A program made the translations under genes and the position numbers. A DNA stretch of 64,000 bases. Origin: Pyxicephalus adspersus (lineage: Eukaryota; Chordata; Amphibia; Anura; Pyxicephalidae). The DNA lies in contig NC_092860.1 in NCBI RefSeq assembly GCF_032062135.1, positions 156,745,259-156,809,258 on the forward strand. Direction: 5' to 3'. The notes beneath the pieces are model-generated. The model was not told the origin of the DNA, ran no database searches, and worked only from the letters and a program-made list of their open reading frames with translations. The stretch's first letter is position 1; every line of letters starts with the position of its first letter. Of the stretch, positions 31,241 through 41,484 are shown piece by piece.

Positions 31241-32446
31241 GGCCTTCAGGCTTTGTTTGACACCGGGTCTCAAGTCACACTTATTTACCGCTCCTTTTCT
31301 GAAAAATATTTGAGCAATGTACCCTGTTGATGGAAGGTTACAGGTGATTGTGAGTGTCCCTAGCTTACAGGATTGGGGTGTTACTTCCATGGAAATCATG
31401 GCCCTGGTCTGTCCAGACACTGGAGATGCCTGTGCAGCACCCGTGATATTGACCACCAACTGTCAGGCAGTACATGGTGCTTTTCAGAAGTTTCTTGAAG
31501 GAGATAGAGCTGTTTCCTCTGGTCAAGGTGACATGCCCTCAGACCTTAAGGAGCTCTGCAATGTCCTCTCGATTACCTATCGGCATGGTGTGGTTTACCA
31601 CATTGGTTAACACCCAGTGGAGATTCCACCAGAGATAGAAAGAGTCTTGAGGGTAGCCTCCAGCATTGCCCCTGAACTGCTTGGGGATGAGAGTTACATC
31701 CTCATGGAAACTTCTGAAGAAATAATAACCAAAGCATGGATGGTGAGAAAAGGATTGGAGATCCTAAGTGGAATTATCCATGGTTGTGACTGTGATAAAT
31801 TGTTCCCCCCTTCCTGTTGTGACTGGTCCTCACCAGGATGTGCAAATTGCTATCCTGTGTTTGGTGTGAACCCATATGTTGAAGTGTCCAGAGCTCAAGT
31901 CAGAGACACACTCTGTTCCCTTAAGTTTGGTTTAAGTGATCCTAACTTGCCAGAGACCTGGAACAAGAAACTGACAGGGCGGCTGTCTGGTTTTCTAGAA
32001 GTGTTCTCTACAGAAGAAATGGATGTGGGCTGTGCTAAGAGTGCTCAACACACTTTTCGAATAACAGATGCTCTTTCCGAGAGAGACCCCGGAGAGTAGG
32101 ATGTTGATGAACTAAGACAGACCTTACACCAGATGAAATCTCAAGGGATCATAATAGACAGTAAAAGTCCTTATGTCTCTCCCATTGTGGTGGTAAGAAA
32201 AAAAATGTGGATCAATCCCCTTATGTGTAGATTACCGCACCTTGAATCGGAGAACCATACCAAACCAGTATACCTTGCCTAGAATTCCCTAGTACGCTGA
32301 TGCTCAGAAGCCCCATTTGATGCTAGTTTGAAGGACTGGGTAGTGTGTTGTACCAAGAATATCCAACTGGACTACAGCCTTTTGCATACATTAGTAGGAG
32401 CCTCACCCCTAGTGAATGCAATTATCCATGACACAAGTTTGAATTT

Positions 32447-32701
32447 TTGGAGCTCAAGTGGGCCATAGTGGATAACCTGCGTGATTACTTGTACGGAGCT
32501 ACGTTTGAAGTGAGGACAAATAATAACCCTTTGACGTATGTCCTAACTACAGCAAAACTGGATGCTACAGGGCATAGGTGGTTGGCAGCCTTATCCAACT
32601 ATCAGTTTACCCTGAAGTATAAACCAGGTCCAAAGACCATTGGGGCTGATGCTCTATCTAGACGCCCATGTCTAACTCCTAACACAGAAGACAGTGAATA
32701 G
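32447..32701 (+). CDS. Gypsy RNase H domain fragment
   Basis: Open frame ELKWAIVDNLRDYLYGATFE, then NNPLTYVLTTAKLDATGHRW and GADALSRRP. These are the central and end motifs of gypsy RNase H. The upstream part of the domain and most of RT are broken. Part of the element at 29.8-34.3 kb. Confidence 0.85.
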   Translation: MELKWAIVDNLRDYLYGATFEVRTNNNPLTYVLTTAKLDATGHRWLAALSNYQFTLKYKPGPKTIGADALSRRPCLTPNTEDSE

Positions 32702-33193
32702 TGTGGGAGCCTTGTGTGCTATGGCTGCACTTGTTGAATATCGGGTAGCTTTCCCTGAAATGAGGCTCATAGATTCTATAGTAAGTGGTCCAGAAGCAGT
32801 GCATGTTATATTTGCTTATCCTGCTGCACTGGGATCATTTGAGAAAAGCTCTATATCTCCACAACAGATGATCAAAAGTCAAGGCTGATCCTATATTTGG
32901 ACCTCTGTATCAGGCAGTAAGTGCCAATGATCCAGGAATGCTGAAGAAGTTACTTACTGAGTGTGTACCACTCCTGAGAGACTGGGAGAAGTTTAAGATA
33001 TACAAGGGTCTGGTCTTGTGGTTCTGTATCATGACCATCCTGAAAGACGTCAATTGGTTCTCCCCTATTTTTTTCGGAAGGTGGTCTTCCGAAGTCTACA
33101 TGATCATCATGGTCACCTTGTTCGTGAGAAGACCTATGTCTTAGTGCAAGACCGATTCTACTGGCCCAGGATGAGAGAAACCGTGACAAGTCT

Positions 33194-33739
33194 TTGCAGA
33201 TGATTAGATGCTTACAGAGGAACGCACTGCCAACTGGAGCTGCTTCAGCGGGGCATGTACAGAGTTCAGGTACCATTGATTTAGTCTGCATAGATTTGCT
33301 TTGCATTGACAATGATTCAAGAGGAATTGGAAATGTACTGGTAGTAACTGACCACTTTACTCGATATGCCCAAGCCTTTCCTACTAACAATCAAAAGGCA
33401 GCCAGTTACAATTGCGAGAGTACTTTGGGAAAAGTATTCCATTATGGCCTACCCGATCAGGTGCCTTCTGATCAAGTGAGAGACTTTAATAGCAAGTTGA
33501 TTAAGGAGCTACTTCAGCTGCTGAATGTCCATAATAGTGGAACCACACCTTACCACCCTGAAGGTGATGCTCTTCCTGAAAGATTTAACAGGACATTTCT
33601 GGACATGTTGGGTACACTACACGTTGATGATAAGCGTGCCTGGAGCCGTAAAGTTGAAGCCATGGTCCATGCTTACAACAGTAAGAGTGAGAGTATAGGA
33701 TTTTCTCCTTACTTTTTGATGTTTAGAAGAGAACCCTGA
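33194..33739 (+). CDS. Gypsy integrase catalytic core (decayed)
   Basis: Carries IDLVCIDLLCIDND, VVTDHFTRYAQAFPT, a DQVRDFNSKLIKEL segment and PYHPEGDALPERFNRT. This is the rve DDE core: the first Asp region, the second Asp (usually SDQG, here SDQV) and the Glu region, where the NGxxER text reads DALPER. A zinc-finger HHCC part precedes it in broken frames (33060-33200). The substitutions suggest it is inactive. Confidence 0.85.
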   Translation: MQMIRCLQRNALPTGAASAGHVQSSGTIDLVCIDLLCIDNDSRGIGNVLVVTDHFTRYAQAFPTNNQKAASYNCESTLGKVFHYGLPDQVPSDQVRDFNSKLIKELLQLLNVHNSGTTPYHPEGDALPERFNRTFLDMLGTLHVDDKRAWSRKVEAMVHAYNSKSESIGFSPYFLMFRREP

Positions 33740-33805
33740 TTACCTATTGACCTTTTTTTAGGGGTTTCTACTGATGGGGTAAGCAACAACAGCCATTATC
33801 AATAT

Positions 33806-34147
33806 GTGGCCCGTCTGAAAGATACCCTCAAGTCTGCTTACCATTTAGCTGAAGAGAATGCAGCCAAGGTAAATGAGGGAAACAAAAGACAATATGATCT
33901 TCGTGTCAGATTCAGGGACTTGAACCCAGGTGACCGAGTTCTACGAAATCTTGGAGCTTCTGGAAAGCATAAACTGTCTGACAGATGGCAAAAGGAGATT
34001 CTTACAGTGGTGGAAAAATTACCTGGGATTCCAGTATACAAAATTAAGGGACCAGAAGGAAGTGTCAAAGCCTGGCACAGAAATCACCTGTTGCCTATTC
34101 CCCAAGTGCGAGATGGAAGTTGTTTCAACGGGCACTCCAGAGTGTGA
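33806..34147 (+). CDS. Gypsy integrase C-terminal domain
   Basis: Follows the core after a stop at 33740. Contains NPGDRVLRNLGASGKHKLSD and VYKIKGPEGSVKAWHRNHLL, the typical GDRV...KL..RW...Y.V......HRNHLLP pattern at the end of vertebrate gypsy integrases. Confidence 0.8.
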   Translation: MARLKDTLKSAYHLAEENAAKVNEGNKRQYDLRVRFRDLNPGDRVLRNLGASGKHKLSDRWQKEILTVVEKLPGIPVYKIKGPEGSVKAWHRNHLLPIPQVRDGSCFNGHSRV

Positions 34148-34250
34148 ACCGCTTCAGCTTGAGGCTGATGTTTCGCCTGACCTTCTTGATACTAATGAGA
34201 GTGACTGGACTGTAGTTCCTGAAAGTTCTAGCCCAACCACTATGTCTTCC

Positions 34251-34320
34251 CCTCTCTCTGTTATCTACAGGTTAGCTCCATAGCCGGGTTTGTGAGGGTC
34301 ATTTACATAACCCCCTCACA
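34251..34320 (+). repeat. Truncated 3' LTR
   Basis: About 70 bp matching the last part of the 5' LTR (TGTTATCTACAGGTTAGC and following), ending ACCCCCTCACA. The first 680 bp or so of the LTR are absent. Confidence 0.8.
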
Positions 34321-35078
34321 GAGCTCCTCCCTTACTAGGTAATGGTAATTCCTATTACATTTCATGGTGTAATGGAGCAGTAGTCTCTGACCTTTCGGAC
34401 CTCACGGACCACTACATTCATAATTTTAAATCCCATGAGCGCAGAGCCGTGTGTCACTCAAAGGGGAAGAAACTTCCCCCAGAGTGATGTCATGATGCCA
34501 GAACCTGCCCACTCTCCCATCGCAGACTCAGACCTGCTTGTTTAATATCCTGGGTAGACAGTAGGTCAGTAGGATTAGGAGCTCAAGGACCACCGGTGGC
34601 GACCGCTGGTATGGAGTACAAACACATACACACAATGCTCCCATGCCACCCCCTAGTGGCCATGACAGCCTAGGTAGACTAGAGAGAAATGCGGCCCAGA
34701 TTACACATCTACCCCTCCTCTAGGGAATGCTAGACAGTGTCACATGACTGACACCACTGAATGTGATTGGTCGACATCACATCCAAAATGGTGGCACCCA
34801 GCAGTCTTGGGGCTTTGAATGTTTACACAAGAGGGTGAATAAAATAAATAAATGCTGATATATCATAGAAAGAGTTTTATAAATTGAATGGGACTCATTA
34901 GGAGTCATTATTGGTAAATCATGATATTTCTGAGCTGTGTGATATTTCTGCCCTAAAAATGCTATAGAGACAGGAAACCAGGATAAATCTCTGGATTGGG
35001 GACACATGAACATTTAAACCAAATGTATTCTATTATTCTAATGTCTTATATTATAAAGAAACGGTAAATCACAATGTG
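34321..35078 (+). repeat. Dispersed repeat, right half of a split copy
   Basis: Matches 28144-28800 with an extra segment of about 230 bp at 34380-34610. Begins at the GAGC target duplication and ends at the ERV insertion site. Confidence 0.8.
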
Positions 35079-35083
35079 GGTGG

Positions 35084-35465
35084 TGAAAGGATCTGCTTCT
35101 ACTTCTAGTTCCTCGAATGCACAGTGACTTCACCTGCACCAGAGAGACAGATGTCTGGAGAGATATCCCAATAACACACACGCACACAGTATGGTTTTAG
35201 GAATATACTCTAATGTTTACTTGACAAGGTGGTCCTTTTATACACAATATAAGGGGTGGTCTTTAGTTACATACAGCTATTTAAGTTTTTGCCAAATATA
35301 GTGTTATTTGATACATTTTAAGGTATACAAGGCATACATCGTATTTCAAAGAATTTACAATTTCCACCATCTGGTTACAATTAAACTGAGTAGACAGGAG
35401 AAGAAATACAACTTCCTTACAGGAACATATATGGCTCAAGTTAGATTAGCTATTTTAACCCTTCA
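35084..35465 (-). repeat. ERV 3' LTR
   Basis: 382 bp, same ends as the 5' LTR and highly similar outside the segment deleted there. A purine-rich run AAGAGGGGAT directly precedes it on the minus strand. Confidence 0.92.
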
Positions 35466-35491
35466 ATCCCCTCTTAAGTCATGAACATGAC

Positions 35492-36297
35492 TTATTTTCT
35501 TCTAACATAGAGAGGTAAATAGCATATTTTTGTCCAGGATCTGTGGGCTTTGGACACATGTGCGGAATATTTGTATAAGGGAAGGGATACATTGGATACA
35601 CCAACATAAAATAAGGAAGCAATTATAATTACAATAATGATAAATAATGTTCTTAACCAACTCAAATCTGGCAGCCAGCTCAATAACCAGTCCTGCCAGG
35701 AGGATGAACCAACATCCTCCCTGATATTATTAGCAATTTCATGTAACGCTTGAATATGGGACTGGATTGATCTGGAATGGTCAGATAAATTGAAACAACA
35801 CATTCCTTTAAAATCTTGACACCCTAATCCACAGCAAACCTAGTTTCTAGCACTGCTCCTCTTAAACCTTGTAGATCTAAGAGCATATTTGATAAGGCGG
35901 TAGAAGTATGATTCAGAGATTTGGCCAGTTCACATGCAATAGAATTTATAGTACAAGAATTTATAGTACGAGGCCCCCAAACTTGTATATTCTGCAAGGC
36001 TGAGAAGGGGTAGAGTAGAATCACAATTTTCTGATAAAGTCTTGGTAACCGATCTGTAAGCTCTCCTGACAAGGGATTGTCTAGGAAGGGCTAAAGTCAG
36101 CTTGGATAATGCACAGGGACCTCCAATAACATTGGCAGGAACATAATTGTAAGTGGTGTTACCACATGACAAAACCATCCCTTAGGGAGCATTATATTAT
36201 AGATGAAACTGGGAGTCACAATGGTCTTATTACAACTCATGGAATTATCCAGGGAGCTAACAATCCTACCATTCTTTTTACAGGTGTCATTAACCAC
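35492..36297 (-). pseudogene. ERV envelope fragment (end of SU, TM subunit)
   Basis: Broken minus-strand frames give the end of the surface subunit (NKTIVTPSFIYNIMLPKGWF, then CGNTTYNYVPANVIGGPCAL), a heptad-like stretch, CQDFKGMCC at 35821-35795, which is the C-X6-CC motif of gamma- and delta-type transmembrane subunits, and a membrane anchor rich in Ile/Val (LFIIIVIIIASLFYVGV). A frameshift near 36170 and an in-frame stop at 35824-35826 disable it. Confidence 0.8.
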
Positions 36298-36605
36298 CTA
36301 AGCGATAAGGCCGACCTTGGTACGGGCTTCAAAAAGTTACAATTATCGATAAGCCCGAACTTTTCTCACCGTATGAAAATACAGTGAGAAAAGTTCAGGT
36401 TTATTGATCACTTACCTGGTCCCGCTACCTGGTCCATGATTGTCCATCGGTCGTGTTCCAGCGTCGTCCTCCAGCGTCGGGTGTCCTCTCCGGGAAGAAA
36501 AAGCCGGCCGGCTTCTTCTGAGCCGGCCGGCCAGTTTCTTCTTCTAAACTAAGCCGGCCGGCTTCTCCCTCCGTGCGATGATCCAGCGTCGATCGCAAAA
36601 AAAAA
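36295..36605. mobile_element. GC-rich hairpin insertion within the ERV
   Basis: Begins TTAACCACCTAAGCGATAAG, similar in style to the TTAA-flanked MITE ends. It has a hairpin at 36350-36403 (CGAACTTTTCTCAC and GTGAGAAAAGTTC) and three GCCGGCCGGC palindromes at about 36503-36565. Unlike the ERV around it in base composition. The right end is not defined and no second TTAA end is seen. Confidence 0.55.
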
Positions 36606-36609
36606 CATA

Positions 36610-37333
36610 CATCTCTTCCCTCAAAAAGACAACAAGCTCTAGTGAGGGCAATCAGTTCAGCTGCTTGGGCTGACTGAAAAGGTAAAGGATTTGATTCTAG
36701 AATAACATCAGGAAGTTGAACCACAGTGTATCCCGCATGATAAGTGTTGTCATTGGGGCAGGAACAGGATCCATCCACAAAAATATCAGGTGCTCTTTCA
36801 ATGGGTGTGGACTGTAAGTCAGGTCTAGGTGAGGTGTGTTCATGTATGAGTTAAGTACATTCGTGGGGAGGAGGCAAATCATCCTGCTCTCCCTTATATC
36901 CAAGTAGGGCATTTAGTATAGCCATTGGACCAAATGTGGGTGCTGACTATTTAATATGAAGCTGGGGATTAGATAGGAACAAAACTTCATATCCACTCTG
37001 TCTTTGTGCTGACATATGTTGTGTATGTATCTTTTTTAATAGAGCTAAAACATTATGTGAGGTATGCAGAGTGGTGGGATGACCTAGGGTGATAGGCATG
37101 GCCATCTCAGCGACCATTGCACAGGCTGCCAAACTCCTGAGACACGCAGGCATGCCCTGAACCTGTACCGGAACCACTTTTGAGAAAAAAGCAACAGGGC
37201 AAAATTTGCCTCCATAGGACAATTTGGAATGATCCTGAAACGGTGTGTGAACATTGACTGGTGATTGTATGGATGTTGGATCGACAGAGGAGGAGTTTTT
37301 ATAAGATCTTGTAAGTATCCCAATAATTCCCAC
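36610..37333 (-). pseudogene. ERV RT connection and RNase H fragment
   Basis: The first part (37333-36947) reads GKFCPVAFFSKVVPVQVQGM, CLRSLAACAMVAEMA and QSGYEVLFLSNPQLHIK, matching the RT connection of gammaretroviral pol. After a frameshift the RNase H start follows (FLWMDPVPAP in one frame, FVDGSC-like text expected at the same place) with AAELIALTRACCL. The polymerase palm with its YxDD motif is absent, so the join to the protease reflects a deletion. Confidence 0.75.
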
Positions 37334-37380
37334 AGAGGGCTCAGCATTCTCTCTTGGACCACTATACTAATCCTCACATA

Positions 37381-37440
37381 AAGTGCTACAAGTAGCACCA
37401 GAATCTACAAGAAAAGGGAGAGGACGTCCCTCTATGTTTA
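37381..37440 (-). pseudogene. ERV protease active-site fragment
   Basis: Minus-strand frame reads GRPLPFLVDSGATCSTL. The DSGA triad and the preceding PLPFLV strand mark a retroviral aspartic protease. Only this short block is recognisable; the flap and dimer regions are not followed in frame. Confidence 0.75.
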
Positions 37441-37459
37441 ACACATTCAGTGTCTCCTA

Positions 37460-38400
37460 AACATAACCCCTTAACCATGTCCATATGGAATGAATCATTT
37501 GCTCCGTCCCTAGGAAAAGGATTCACGCTTCCCATCCCCTCTGTTCATCCTGCCATATTATCCACTCAGGGAATAACTAAATAGTAATCGGTCCCACAGA
37601 CCCATGCTACATAATCCTTACATGTCTCTCCTACATACGGAGGAAGGGGGAGTGGAGAGACCTTTCCTTGTATTGCAACCATTTCTTGTAACTTAGTTGA
37701 GACGGAAGCAGAGCTGAACTCTTCCCGGGACTGGCTGTACTGAACCGTAAAGGCTCTGACAATTCCTGTCAACTGGGTAGAGGACTTATGTCTATGCTCA
37801 ACTTCCTCCTCAACTGCCTGTTAGTACTATCCCTTAAAACCGTCACTTGCGTTCACCAGTTTCTGGGTTAACGGGTTTCCCCTCGCCAGAGTGGTGGGGT
37901 GTCTTAGGATTCTCCAGGACACACACAATAAAGTTAGTACAGTTTTAACAGTAACATTTGCTGCTCACCTTCAGCACAACATGAAAATACTTCATAACAT
38001 CACAACATAAAAGACAGCATAACATCACAACGTAAAAGAAAGCATAAGAAAGGGACAGATAAGAAGCGATAGAAATTGGCTGACAAGAGAAATCAGGTGC
38101 AGACAATAGTTAAATTCTTTCCCTAAAGAATACCTCTTTTAAATTCTTCCCTAAAGAATTTCTCTTTTGAATTCTTCCCTATAGAATTCCTCTATAGACT
38201 TGGCCATTAGTCTATTTATTTCTGGGACTTCCCTAAAGCCCTCAGTTTAAAGCCTATCTTCCCTAAAGATAGCTATTTTCCCTTTCAGTCTATTCTAAGT
38301 GGATTCAAGATAGAAGCAACAGAGAGTTTCGGAAAGGATCGGAATTCCCCTAAGCCTCAAGTCAGGGACTTTCCGTACTCACCGAATTCTGTGTGCTCTA
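37460..38400 (-). other. ERV leader and unrecognised interior
   Basis: Between primer site and protease block. A 68-codon frame at 37566-37772 is open but I cannot tie it to gag or env. A CCCTAAAGAATTCCTCTTTT-like sequence is repeated several times at 38110-38280. Gag has been lost or is too decayed to read. Confidence 0.4.
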
Positions 38401-38403
38401 ATC

Positions 38404-38422
38404 CCGGAACCGAGCCCCCAGC
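38404..38422 (-). promoter_or_regulatory. ERV primer-binding site, tRNA-Pro-like
   Basis: Directly after the 5' LTR on the minus strand comes GC, then TGGGGGCTCGGTTCCGGGAT. This resembles the proline-tRNA primer site of gammaretroviruses with two extra bases in the middle. Confidence 0.6.
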
Positions 38423-38712
38423 TGAAAGGATCTGCTTCTACTTCTAGTTCCTCGAATGCACAGTGACTTCTCCTGCACCAGAGAGACAGACGTCTGGAGA
38501 GATATCCCAATAACACACACGCACACAGTATGGTTTTAGGAGTATAATCTATGTTTACTTGACAAGGTGGTCCTTTTATACACAATAATTATTCAAAGAA
38601 TTTACAATTGCCACCATCTGCTTACATTTAAACTGAATAGATAGGAGAAGAAATACAACTTCCTTACAGGAACATATATGGCTCAAGTTAGATTAGCTAT
38701 TTTAACCCTTCA
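38423..38712 (-). repeat. ERV 5' LTR
   Basis: On the minus strand begins TGAAGGGTTAAAATAGC and ends GCAGATCCTTTCA. Pairs with 35084-35465; about 90 bp of the U3 region are missing here compared with the 3' LTR. A TATA box (TGTATAAAAGG) is retained at about 38572-38582. Confidence 0.92.
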
Positions 38713-38862
38713 GGTGGTATGATAGAAGAAATGAGCACAAAGACTTTATGCTGTGATTTCAGTTATTTATATACAGTCCTGTGTGTTGCAAATGTTCCTA
38801 ATATAGTATTTCCTGGTAGGGATTATAAAGGATAAGATGGGTCGGTAATTCAATATTTTACA

Positions 38863-38868
38863 TTTATT
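38863..38868 (-). promoter_or_regulatory. AATAAA overlapping the V2R-B stop codon
   Basis: The stop codon TAA is embedded in GAAATAAATG. It is the only canonical hexamer between the stop and the ERV LTR, but it lies too early for a usual 3' end, so transcripts may run on into the ERV. Confidence 0.3.
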
Positions 38869-39762
38869 TCTCCAACATGTTTTTTCGTGTGTTTAGCTCG
38901 GGTTTATAAAGTAAAATGTACAATTTGGGAATAAATATACAGAATAAAACCCCAGCACTGGAGGTCAGTATGGCGAATACCTCCACAGCCACCATGTATT
39001 TCCCTCTGGTGCTCAGATAGGCTGGGATCATGGCAATCCACACACTGCAGAACACCAGCATGCTGAAAGTGATGTACTTGGCCTCATTAAAACTGTCCGG
39101 TAATGTCCTCACCATGAAAGCCAATACAAAACTCACAGCTGCCAGTAACCCCATATAACCCAATGTGATATAAAAGGCCAATGTTGAGCCTTCATTGCAT
39201 TGTACGATGATCTTCCTGGGATAGGAGTGCTTGTCTTACTCCTGAAATGGTGGAGAGATGGACAACCAAAGAATCCCATTTATAACCTGAATGGATGAGC
39301 AGAACAACATGACTGTATTGGGAAGTTTGACTCCCACCCATTTCCTACACGACCTTCCAGGTCTGGTGGCTTTGAAAGCAACGGAGACCATGATGGTTTT
39401 GGCTAGGATAGAAGACACTGAGATAGTGAAGACAATTCCAAAGGAGATTTGTTGCAGCATACAAGTGATATCCACAGGACGGCCAAGGAACAGGAAGACA
39501 GAAAGGAAACTCAGAGTGAGAGAGCAGAGCAGAATGAAGCTGAGGTTCCGGTTATTGGCTTTGACCATGGGAGTGCTCCGAAACCAGAAAAATACTCCAA
39601 AGATAAAGACAGATATGGCAGCAAATAGAACTGAAGATACTGAAAAAATTATAACAAGGACATCCTTCTCGTATGACAAATACTCAGTAATCTTGGAAAC
39701 ACAGATATTTTTAGCATCATTTGGCCATTCATCTTCAGGACACGTCTGGCAATATTCACTGT
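38864..39762 (-). pseudogene. V2R-B exon 6 (seven-helix domain, nonsense at 39236-39238)
   Basis: 899 nt, in frame from SEYCQTCPEDEWPNDAKN to the C-terminus [13 protein letters not shown], apart from the TAA after PPFQE. Helix motifs LGRPVDITCMLQQ and [17 protein letters not shown] are intact on either side. Confidence 0.93.
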
Positions 39763-41013
39763 CTGTAGAAAGGAGACACAACATAAATAGTTATATATTT
39801 TATACTGAATGAACGTTTGCTGACATTTAAAGGCCTATTTATGAAGAATTCACATAGTTTATTGTGCATCAGTACTGTATGTATTCTGTGCACACTAGTT
39901 TAGTGTATGTACTGGGGTGAGTGAATGTAATGTAATAGAAATGTATTGAGCAGACATGGAAATATGTACTGAGGAGTGCACTACTAAGACATAAGTTCTG
40001 TGTGAATGTATATGTAGTGTGCCCTCACTTTGTACAACTCTGTGTGAATATCTTCAGTAAGTGTGGTTGTTACCCAAGGTGGTAAAAGCAGCCTACTGGG
40101 CAAAGTTCATCTACACCCATGTTTTAAGGCTTTTTATTATTTGCATAACTCTCCCCACGAGCCAGCCCACTACTTACATCAAGGGTGAGGTCTCTTTAGT
40201 GAAGTATTTAGAGTGCTGTAATGTGTTCAGGAAGCTATGTACAGAACCTTTTCACATCTACATTCTCCCTGCATTTCACAGAAAACACACAAAGAACAGT
40301 GATGATTATGTATGTATTTGATAGGAAATATATTGGACATAATTTTTATTTAAAAGACTATTAGCATGTTTATGAAAGGGAAGGGAACAACCAGGAATGT
40401 AAAAAAATGGCAACAACCAGGAATGTAGAAAAATAGCAAAATAAAGTCACCTACATAAGTGATCCCTGAGGCACCGGCCAACACTTTGTGTAGCTCTCCG
40501 TCACATCTGTCACTGACAACTCAGGTCTGCACTGATGATCAGGAACAGCCTAGCATGGATCCCAGCAATGTGATCACTGAGGGGTCTGCTCCAATCAATC
40601 TATGTTCACATAATCATTTTTTTTGGCCGGGGGGGGCAAAATGTTCTTTGATTCACTGGCCAAAACAGGTAAACATCAAATATTGGTTTATGACAAAAAC
40701 AATCTAATGCCATATGTCTTCAAATATTGATGCCTGTTCATAGAAAGTTTGGTGGTTAAAATGTTCTTGCCCACGTTTACATGAGAAATATTTAAAAGTT
40801 GGGCGATAGTTATGTATGGTGTTTATGGATGAGAGAGCAAAGGTCCAGCCTGGGTGGCAACCATGGCTCCTTCCAAAGAATAAAAAAGCCAATAAAAGCT
40901 GCTATATGACTTTTTTGGTTTAGGAATGATTTACAGCATGCTTTGGGTCCAGCCATTCATCACTGTAAATCTGACCTCTTTTGGGTTCATGTACATTAGA
41001 AAATAAAACTTAC

Positions 41014-41137
41014 CGGAATGTTTTGATATTTCGCCATCTGAACACAGAACACAATCGTAACAACATATGTGATAGCCTTCCCTTAGAGCTTTTCTGAATC
41101 CTGGAAGACATTCTGCGGAACATCGGCCTTTGGGGGC
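41014..41137 (-). CDS. V2R-B exon 5 (cysteine-rich linker)
   Basis: 124 nt. APKGRCSAECLPGFRKALRE then CCYDCVLCSDGEIS: the NCD3G domain. Ends in phase 1 at a GTAAGT donor. Confidence 0.93.
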
Positions 41138-41484
41138 CTATGAGAACATGATATAATACCATTAGAAACACTTTATAGAAATTGTTCAAGATGGTAAAAT
41201 TGAACTGGGGCAACCTTTTTTTAAGATTTGGATGGAATGCTGGGAGCAATGTAACCTCTGCCAGGTGGTCAGCACTAGTCCAGTATTAAGAGAAATGCTT
41301 GTACTGTAATGTGAGGTTCAGCAATTTTCACAGCTGGAAAGAGCTATTAGGAAGGCAGGAAAGATTACTTTTAAAGGGACATCAAGGACCTCCCTGCTTC
41401 TGCACATCCACACTGACTAATCAGTTCAGAATTTTAGAATTAGCTTAAGAGCCCTGGTTCGTTGTTTTTTTTCCTGTAACTCAC

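Larger units (their letters stand above)
29760..34320 (+). mobile_element. Ty3/gypsy retrotransposon, decayed, splitting a dispersed repeat
   Basis: LTR retrotransposon flanked by GAGC on both sides. Order: 5' LTR, short gag-like frame (30557-30757), inserted foldback transposon (30762-31240), protease with LFDTGSQVTLIYRSF (about 31250), RT start with KSQGIIIDSKSPYVSPIVVV (about 32130), RNase H, integrase core and integrase C-terminus, then only the last 70 bp of the 3' LTR. The RT catalytic core is largely missing and pol is split by stops and frame changes, so it cannot move by itself. The gag region is much shorter than normal. The subfamily seems distinct from the chromoviruses at 50-56 kb, since no chromodomain is seen. 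Confidence 0.88.
35084..38712 (-). mobile_element. Endogenous retrovirus, gamma-type env, internally deleted
   Basis: A provirus in minus orientation with TG...CA LTRs and a perfect GGTGG target duplication (35079-35083 and 38713-38717). In its own direction: 5' LTR, primer-binding site, leader, protease motif, RT connection and RNase H, an inserted GC-rich hairpin element, env with surface end and transmembrane subunit, polypurine tract, 3' LTR. Gag is not recognisable, and most of RT, all of integrase and the start of env are missing. Stops and frameshifts occur in what remains, including one just before the CX6CC motif of env. It is defective and only 3.6 kb long against 8-9 kb for a complete virus. 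It sits 147 bp downstream of the V2R-B stop on the same strand. Confidence 0.9.

Noticed and set aside
37566..37772. 68-codon frame with WVCGTDYYLVIP inside the ERV
   Set aside because: The WVCG text recalls retroviral surface proteins, but the position before protease does not fit env, and the match is too short to call.
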